From contig JAVHKY010000030.1 in assembly GCA_035079385.1 (NCBI GenBank), forward strand, positions 7,913,001-7,977,000: a DNA stretch of 64,000 bases, read 5' to 3'. A program made the position numbers and the translations under genes. Shown piece after piece: positions 28,301-38,628 of this stretch (the first letter of the stretch is position 1; every line of letters begins with the position of its first letter). The stretch is from Aspidiotus rigidus. Lineage: Eukaryota; Arthropoda; Insecta; Hemiptera; Diaspididae. A model generated the notes under the pieces. The model was not told the origin of the DNA, made no database searches, and was given only the letters and a program-made list of their open reading frames with translations.

Positions 28301-31300
28301 TCATCTTTATATCCAGCCATTTTTTCAAAGACGAAAAAAGATCCTAAGATACTAATTTATCGTGTTCCAAAAGTGCTACATACGTCAATTAAATATTGGA
28401 CGGCAGCTTGCATTACCCTAACATTACCCCACTACGCTCCATCACTGTCGTATCCTGTCCGACTCGGCCTGATAAAAAATAAGGTATTGATACTGTATGT
28501 ACGTTTTTCTGTGCTTCTTTGTAATTGAAATACGCAATTGTTGTTTTGATTGTAGTTTTTTTCATCTGTAAAAGAACATTATTTCACGATTTATGTATCT
28601 CACATAAATCAAGAATAAAAGATTTCGCGAATATAATTAATTGTCGTCTTACATATAAGGTGATTGTAAGTTTAGGCTGAAAGTCAAAGCTGAAATTTTT
28701 GGCTGCAATACTTTTGGTTATTAACGAGAATTGACGAAAGATTAAGGCTTGAAAAGTCAGAATGAAAACTTCCACTGCCACTTAAACTTCCAGAAACTTT
28801 TCTTTTCAACTTCCACTTCCGACTTCCAACGTCTGAACTTTCAACTTACCACTTCTGACTTTCAACTTTGAGGTAAAAAGCAAGCATGTTTTTTTGTGAG
28901 AAAAAGCGTGTTTTGAGAAAAAACACGTTTAAAAAAAATTTCAGGAAAAACAAACATCCTTTGTTTCAATTCACTTATCAGAAGTCCGGCAATAATTTTT
29001 TTTAGAATCGGAAGTTGATAAGAAGTTGTTTACAATCAACTTCCACTTCCGATTTCCAACTTCTAACTTCTGTTAGTCAAGAATAGTGGCTGCCTATATA
29101 ATCGAGTTCCAACTTCCGATGATTATTGCTTAAAGATATAGCAAGTTGTAATTCTATTGGTCTTCTTCTTTTGCGTCTTGCAGTGAAAAACAATCACAGT
29201 AAGGAGATAGATACACGAACCGTTTCTTTTAGTGCGGTTCGTGTATCTATATCTCTTTACTCTTTTGAGTATACTTCTTCATAAAATACACAAAAACACA
29301 CAGGTTACTAGAGTCGTAATTTAATTTAAAAATTTATAAGCAAGCGCTTTTGGATAAATATCCATCCACGGGCAAGAACATATACTGACCGAAGTGAGTA
29401 AACCCGTAAAGAAATAAATTGCAAAAGATTACATCATCATTCGAGTAATTTCTTGTAAACTGTATCAGCGAGGTATGAAGTAGGGATTTTCTCGTTTACT
29501 ATAGGTGAGTAATTATAGACCGATTTGATTATTTTTGTAGACTCCAGTGCGATACGTTTGTATTTAGAACTCTCCTCATGTAAGAGGCGGACATTTTTAG
29601 GTCTAGGAAAAGGATGTCCAGATGCCAGAAGATGGGCAGCAAAATTAGAGAGATTGGGTTGACGCGAAGTTAATGCGTACCTATGCTCGTTGAGTCGCGT
29701 TTTTAAGGGCCGACCTGTTTGCCCAATATAAGAGAAGGGACGTTCATCGCACTGGATTTTGAAACGCCACACTTTTCATCTGAGGGAACCGGGTCCTTAA
29801 TGTCTTCTGGTAACCTTTAGCTACAAGGAATAAAAATCCTCAACCTTTTTCAGAACTTTTAACTCAAGTGACTGACTTTCATGGTTCTTTATTCTAATTT
29901 CATCGTGCAATCTCGGCTGCTATAAATGAAGACGTAAGTGGCAAAAGGGTGCCCGCACAATGTATTTCTTATGGGACGGACGCCCTTCTGCCAGAACCCT
30001 TTTTAAATACTAAAAAGAAAGGAGAAGATGAAAAAAAAAAACGTGCCACTGAAGAAAATGGGGTGTGAAAAACTTGTCAGGAAATAAGAGAGTATGATTG
30101 GTAAACAAAATTCCTCATGGGATTCATCATTCTGCTTATAAGGAAGAAACCAGCCTCCCTGGATCAAGTATCAATAAACATATTATTCGGACTTGACAAA
30201 GCTATCGCGCGCCTACATCGCTAAGTACATGAGTACATGTATAATGTGTGTGGGCGTAGTAGTCGTGTGCCAAGAAGGTGAAAATGCGATTCAGCTTCAG
30301 CTACGTATCAGACGTAGAAAATGAAGTCGAAAAAATCGCGTATGCATGTGCCATGCACTGCTAATACACATCACTACGCAAGAATATTATTCACTCTGAT
30401 TTTTATCAAATCATAGTCCATATTATGTACCTAGTTGACAATAACCTTAAGGGTCAAATTAACGTTTTATTATGTATAATTTGTGTAGAGTGTACACCAA
30501 GGAAGATACCAAAACAACGGAAGTCATCTATCAGTGTTGTCCTGGCGCTCGCAAAAATTACGAAACTGACCAATGCGAACACGGTAATTGTTTCAACTTT
30601 GGTTTAGGATTTGCATAAGCTAATTCGGTAATCGGTTTGAAATCACATCTTGTGAAGTTAATAATTGAATGTCATTTGTAAGCTCTTGTCTGAGTTTACG
30701 GAAATGAGGTCATTAAGACGGGAAATGAAATTTACTTTGATCAATGTAAATGAGTCGGAAGAAGAATCGGCGGCTTTATAATTTTCCCTCCTATAAATTG
30801 CGCCACTTCGTTGATTTTTTTTCGTCGACGCGGTCGGGAACCGTCGATGGCAAACTTTAAGAGTGGGATGGAAGTAAAATTTGAACCATGGATCTTCATT
30901 TTTCATTAATTCCCGTGGGACATTGAAAATCTCAGGAGGAGTAAGAACTTCACGCTGAGAATGAAAGTAGAATGTTCGAGTAATTCAGAGGGGCGTATAA
31001 ATTTTACGTTTAATTACGTGAAACCATATTTAAACTCTATGTTATACTTTTTAGTCGATATTAAAGCGCTGGATGAAACGGCCAAGACACTCGGATCGGC
31101 GGAATTCGCAAAAATGATGGGAACCTATGTTAAAAAGTCTGTATTGGACACACCCAATATGACGATTTTTGTACCGTCCGACGATGCCGTCAATACTTAC
31201 TTCCAAGCTAGTCCAGTTTTGTACACGGTCAGTTGACGCGGAATTTGGTCATACGTAAATCACCTATAGAGTAGAGAATCAAGTGCGATTTCCTCGTTTG

Positions 31301-34300
31301 TTCTTACATTGCGTAGAATGAAATTGTTGTACACGCCCCAAAGACAAGTGTGAATAAATCGTTAGAAGACAGTTCCGAGAACGAAATCCCGTCTGATAAA
31401 GTAGAAAAGAAGTCCATTACGCGTAGTAACGTCATCTCGAGCGAGAGGGCCCTAAATCATCTTGTACCTGGTGTTTACGATATGCACGATATGGAAAATG
31501 AAGCGGTAAGTATTAAAAAGAGTAGGTATCATCCCTGATTTAGAGATATGGAAAAATTTTCGGTCTAAATACCCACAGAAGAGGAGGGGGACGTCATCAG
31601 AGGACCTAAACAAATTCTGACTGTTGAGTCGATAAAGCAACGTTTCCATGGTGACCTAGATAAATTTACTTCGAAGGAAAGGCGGCTGACATTGGAAAAC
31701 TTTGAAAAATTTCCAGTCTTAAATTATGTAGAAGAGGGCAGAACAAAAAAAAATATTGTCTCGAGTCACCTGACTCATTTGAGAGATCCAAAAATATCTA
31801 TAGTTGCATGTTGTATGAAAGAAGCTAGGGAGTTCACAAAATTTCCATTCAAGGACAGAAAAAAAAGTTATTTCAGCTAGCTTCTTAGAAAATTTTTTTA
31901 AAGTACTTGAATAAGAAAAATTGAATCCTCAGAATGGTAGCATAAATTTTTGCATCAATGTCTTCTCTGTTGTGTAACTCTCAGGTCAGACGAATCTGGT
32001 TAACATCTTTCAAAATGAGCGTTCTTTAATTTAGTGCGTACCGAAATTTAAGAGCAGATTGTTTATTTCCACGATTTTTCCCCTTTTGCCATTTACTCTA
32101 TGAAGGCAGTTACCTCCTTCTATAACAGTTTAAAGGAAACTTTATTTTTCCAAATGTTATTGACGTACTTCAAGTAATATCTTCGTGGTATCTTCTTCAG
32201 ATTTTAAAGACTGTTGACGGTTTGCCAATCAGAATCAATATCTATCACGGTGACAGAAAACCAACGATTACGGCGAATTGCGCGATTGTTAAATCAGTCA
32301 ACCATCCGGTCGAGAATGGAAGTATGCTTCATGTCACCGATGCAATTCTACCGCAGGTCACCAAGTCGATAGGCGACATACTTTTGGAAAGCAAAGATTT
32401 TGGAACGTTTACCGAATGTGCGTACATCGTTTAACCATTTCTATACTGCTCGTAGTTTCTTTTTAATCTACCACGGATTAGTTCTTTTTTTTTTCTACTT
32501 CATTAATTCTCGTCATTATTGTTTTAGTCGCCGCTAAGGCCGATTTGATGGATAAATTATCCGAGCCTGGTAATTATACGGTTTTCGCGTTCACGGATGC
32601 TGCATTCAATAAACTCGACGAAGAACTGAAGACTAAGCTATTGAAAGGGAAATCATGCACGAAAAGTAAGCGGTACAGAATAGAAAATTGTTGGTGATTT
32701 CTAGTACCTACCTACTATCGAGGAAAGAAGAGTTTATAACGTTTTGATCCATACCGAAGAATGAAAAAGATGCTTATTTTGAGGCCTGACGCTCTGATTG
32801 GATGAGATGGTAAATGGAACCGGTTGAATTCCGGTTCTTCCAGAAATCATTTGCCTTAAAAGTACTGTTTCTGATAAGGTATTCTGTCGAACTAAGCTAA
32901 ATCTTAGAATGCATATTGTTTTGATTTTTGACCTTCTACCCTTCCCCTTCTCTAACTGTGAAATTTTTCAATGGGAAGATCATTTGAGGAAAATATCCAT
33001 TGAACTCTTCGGGAAAATGTATAAGAATTTTGGACCTACTTTGAGGACTCGGACGAATTTTGACTACCAATATAAAACGAAATATTATCGCAGGATTGAA
33101 ACGATTTCGAACTTTGAGCTATGAATTTGTGGTTCCGTAAGAGGCAGAGGCTATTCGGGAAGGTGCACGGAAATTTTCTCACCTACTTTTCAGGGACTCA
33201 GGTAAATGTTGACCTTTGAGTTGGGTCAAGGTACTCGAAAAGATTTCATGAGGGCTGATATGGAGCTTATTAGCTTTTTATTTATCTGCTTGGCTGAGGA
33301 GCCTCTATATGAAGGCACAGAAGCTGAGCTAACATTCTGGAGGCATATAGGTCTTATAATATAAAAACCTTCGACTATACATAGGCAAAGAAGGTAAACT
33401 ATGCTCTGGAGACTTGCGATTTAGGCTAAGAGTTATAGTAAATCTAATACCGTCATAAAGTGGACTTGTTACGTTAGCTCAATCTCGTATTTTTGTGTAT
33501 TATACATACTAAGGCCGGAGGTTCAAGTAAATTTGATATCGTCATGAGATAGGCAAGACATTTGAGCTATAGTCTGTTCACGTTAAGAAAGGATAGAAGT
33601 ACGTACCCCTATCCTTTTTCAACATGAACAGAGTGTGTAGATATGAGGCTGTGGAGGAGGCAGCTGGGAAAGGATGTGACGTCATCAAGGAAGACTTGGC
33701 AATACATGATAGTAGTATAAAGATATTCATTCTGCGCCACTCATGCGAAAGCCTCATTTTTTTCTATACGTCAACCTCATTTTTCTATGCGTCAGACTCA
33801 TTTTCAACTCTTAATATTTAACCATTTTTTAAAGCAAATATTAAATCATTTCACACTATTTTTTATTACTCACTCGTTCAATAATTTTCATACATTTTGT
33901 ATCAATTTGTATACAGTAATTTGTATCATTTCTAAAAGAAATTCAGACGATCAAAAATTTTTATACATTTTGTATCAATTTGTTTACAATTTGTATCAAT
34001 TCTAAAAGAAATTTGAAGGATTTAAAATTTCAATTCCAAAAGAAATTAAGAGGTTTAAAAAATTTTCATACATTTTGTATCAATTTGTATACAATTTGTA
34101 TCATTTCTAATGGAAATTCAGAGGATTCAAAATTTTTATACATTTTATATCAATTTGTATACAATTTGTATACAATTTGTATCAATTCTGAAAGAAATTC
34201 ATATGTTCAAAAATTTTCATACATTTTATATCAATTTGTATACAATTTTATAGAAAATGAGAGAGACCAAAAATTTTCAAACATTTGTATACAATTTAAT

Positions 34301-37300
34301 AGGAATTCAAAGGATTCTCACTTTTGTATCAATTTTCAATGGGAATACAGAGGGATTCAAAATTTTCATACTTTTATATGACGCAGTCTAACGCAAGCGC
34401 TTATTAGTCATTTTTGAGACATACCCTATTTTTTAACAATATTGAACACGAGTGGTGCATTAATTTAATTCATGAATGCTATAAAATCTTGTAATACTTA
34501 TTGAGAGAATTTATTGAAAAGGTCTTATGATTTCATTTACTATAATGCCATTTTTATTAATATTTTTCAAATGCTGAATAAAATTATTTCTTTCTACATT
34601 AACTTCATAATGCCCCCAAGGTAATGTATCAGTTTGTCTATCAATTAAACATTTTTTATCATCAAATGAACTTGATCCTCTTTTGTTTTGTTCAATGGTA
34701 TAAATTTCATGTTTTGTACTCCTTATCATATTCTGTTTAATAGTCTTGGTTATTTCATTTTCTAAACGTATCTTATAATCGTCATGAGTTATATGATTTT
34801 TAATAATTTTTTCTTCACTCCTGTAGCTTTCTTCATTTCATCACCATTTGATGCAAAAACTTTATTAGAGTATAATTTTGAAGCTAGTCCTATAAATTCC
34901 TCCAAAATTTTTCCATTCATCTCATCTTTAAATTTACTCAATACCTTTTTATTGACTTGTGGTATACCATAAATATTGTCTTTCTTATAATCTGATGTAT
35001 CAAATTCATCTATCATTTCCTTCATATCTTGAAGGAAGTCTTCTGTCTTTATGACTGGAATTAATCTTCGTCATTTTAACATTTTGAATATTGCGGGTAG
35101 ACTATCGTAGAACATTGAAAAAATATTTCTTTTCGAGCTTCAACCCTACCTGTAACACTTAGTTAATTAACGAATGATTGCTGGCCAGTTAACGTGCACG
35201 AATTCCTCGACACTTAACTTCCTAATGTTCATAGGCTATCAAAATCAATAGGTGTAACTACAAAAAACATAAAAATTCAATTTATACCTGTACTATTTGA
35301 AAGATCTTTTGTTGCTTTGCATAATTTATTTTATGGGGGTACGGAGGGGGGGGGGGAATAGAGAAATCCCCTCCCCCCCCCAAAAAAAAAAAAATCGGTA
35401 GTATCGAAGAGAATGTAGAAAAAAAAATGTCCTTTAGACTTTTTTTGAATCATTTCCCCTCCTAAAGTGATCGTCTGGATCCGCGCCCTGTTTAAGCGTG
35501 ACTTCAACTCATTCTAAGGAGATGGGACCCCTTTATTTCCAGCCTTTGACCAAAAAAGAAGAAAAAATCCGAGCCTTTGGCAAAAAAAGCTGAGAAACTT
35601 TTGATCATGAATCAAACTGAGGAAGATGAAATAAGCGAGGGAGTAGAAGATGAGAAAAGTAAATTGGAAGAGAAGGAAGACTTTTTAAATTTTGAATTGA
35701 ATGATACTTCATTTTGAAAATTTTGAATTTTCTTAGATACTAGAATTTTTAAAGAATAATTCGATATTTTGATAACCGTAGGTACTCAATATTGCTTGTT
35801 AAAATACATTTCTTTTTTTTTGTCAGAATATTAATTTATCAGAAGTAGCTTCAGAGATAAGATCCAAAATTATTATTATTATTATCATGTAGAAGGTGAT
35901 ACTTCAAGGAACAATATTTGAGTTCTACAGTCTTGATCACTCCTTATCCTATTTCATAATCTATTGCTCTTGATCAGTAAAACCTTTTTCCACAAACTCT
36001 AAATAAAATCTTCAGAAATCAAGGAAAAATGTTGTCATCATAAATTTGACTGAAAATTCGAATTCTACGATCTCGATTACCCCTTGGATGATGTTCATAA
36101 ACTCTCTTAGTATACTTTTCGTCCACGAACTCCAAGTAAAAGCTTCAAACTTGGAGCAAAAATGATCCAAAACTTTGAGAAAAAATTACCCAATCATAAA
36201 TCTGACTGAAAATTCGAATTCTACGATCTTGATTACCCCGTAGACGATTTTAATAAACTGTCGCTCTTGATCAGTTAAACTTTTGTTCACAAACTCCGAA
36301 TGAAGGCTTCAAAGTTTGAGAAAAAATGACCCAATCATAAATCTGACTGAAAAATCGAATTCTACGATCACAAAAACCCCTGAATTGATCTTCATTAGGC
36401 ATTTAGTCGAAAATTAGAATTTTGGCCACCTAGCATGGCGTTTCATTCCACTGTGTGGCGCAGAGTTGAAAATGGCTCTGGCTCATGGAAAAATAGGCTT
36501 CGCGCAAGAGTGGTGCAGAATGAATATCTTTATACTACTCATGATCTTCTAAAACTCTCTGCTGTTTTTGTGTAAAAAAATGGTTTCGAAAGATTTGACT
36601 TTCTTCTTTTATTTTTGTTTGTTTAAATACCCTCGTTACGTTTTTTTATTTCAGCTTTGATAAAAGCTCACATCATTCCCCGAACATTATGCAGTGGCGC
36701 TTTCGGTAAACTGACCATTATGACCAGAAGTTTATCTAGTAATTGGATAACGCTTGAGAGGACTGAAAACAACACTTTACTGGTTGGAAGAAACAGCGAG
36801 ACGATCACGGAAGATATTGTTGCCAGTAATGGCGTCTTACATGTTATCAACTACCCAGTTGTTCCAAAATCTGGTAAGTGTAGGCTTTATGTCCAGGGGT
36901 GTATCTATAATCATCCAGCCGCTGTTGGCAGTTCTAAACCGGCCACCTCATTTCGTATCTTCTTCGAAGGATTAGGAATTTGAAATATTGGGCGGATAGA
37001 GGAATTCAACTCAGTTTTGTCGACCGGATACGAGAAAAAAGAAAAAAGGAAAATTTTACCGTCCCAAAAATTTGCCGCTCTCTTGCATGTATTCTGTCCT
37101 TGTATTAGCTCAACAGTTTGCATATTCAGCGCCGCTTGCTTGCAGCGTTTTCTTTTAAAAATTCAAATCATCATGATAAGCATTTATTGTGCGGGTAAAA
37201 TTTTCCTTTTTCATTTTTCCTACAATAAAGAAATAACGGATTAGGAAGAATGTGCCGTTCTAGGCAGCTGCCTACCTTCCTTACAGCTCCAAATCCAGGC

Positions 37301-38588
37301 CTGTCAATGCATAAGTCATATATACCTTGAAATCCGTATCGAGATGGTTTACTTTACAGAGGGTGCTCCAGTCCAGGAGTATACAACACAAAAATCATGA
37401 ATTCAGGGGAAAATTGCTGCAGATTTCGAACGTGGTAGAATTGTCGACAAACGATTCCTGAATGTCAACCCCTCGCCCCTTCTTTCTGGCATACGTTCCG
37501 CCTTCTGGAACACCGAAAAATGATTAATCAAATTTATTGTCCGAGGAATTTTTGTGTCCTCCATTTTTTGGAAAACAGTCTAATTGCATAATTTAAGCGT
37601 TTTTGAAAATTTACCTAATTCGCTCCCCCCCCCCCAACAACAAAAAAAAAAAAGTTGAAATTTCTGACTCTGCTTTTCAATTCTGCAACAATTTTTCTTC
37701 TTTGCCTGAAAATTACTTTTATTCTAAATAAAGACGTTGTAGTTGTCTCAATTTTTGCGTAAAATGACTCACCTACTATTGGTTAGGTTTTAAGGAAAAT
37801 GATCGCAAAGAAAAAGTCGAGCACTAATTGTTATTAAATTGGATTTGCAGCGGAACCAGTAACCGCTTTGTTGACTAACAAAAACCAAACGAAATGGTTA
37901 GATTTAATAAAGAAAGCCGGATTAGCCGACGAATTCGATGATGCGATCAATCGTACTCTGTTTGTACCGACTGATGAAGCCGTGGAAAAAGCACAACTGG
38001 ACCAGTTGGATGACAAAAAGTTGAAGGAAGTCGTTTCCTTGCACATAAGCGATACCTCTGTTTGCTCGTGTCAGATGAAGAACAATCTAATGGTTCCGAC
38101 TCTCGTGCCTGACCAGGAATTGCGAATAACCACTTACGAGACGGTTAGTGCAAACATTTTCTGGGAAACCTATTGCCGCAGCCTTTAGACGTTGAAAATC
38201 ACCTATAGGGATATCACTGATGCCAAACTCGAAATCAAGAAAACGCTCTTCGTTCATTTTATCTTTTATTTCTGGCCAAGCCCAACAAAAATTTTAACCG
38301 GTATTGTCATATTTTATAATAATAAGCGAGAGTAGGTACTTCATTATGATTCGTATCCTTGCTCCTTTAATTAAAACCATTTTGGGAAATTTTTCTTTCT
38401 TGGAATCCTCCTTACTCTGAAACTGATTCTGAACAGGTCAACACCTAAGTTACCAGACTGATTCGAATACACCTCTGTCTCTAAGGTCATTCTTTATTAA
38501 AACACTTTGACGTCGTAAATAATGAAGATGGCGAAGTGGCAGAGCAGCAAATCACCTCTAGGCCTATGTTAACGAACAAATTCATCAT

Positions 38589-38628
<40 letters not shown>

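Noticed and set aside
30489..30492. Second AG (TAGAG) as acceptor of exon 5
   Set aside because: It would shift the frame and destroy the EMI segment.
33980..34381. 133-codon + frame
   Set aside because: Follows the minisatellite unit; its repeated peptide has no family.
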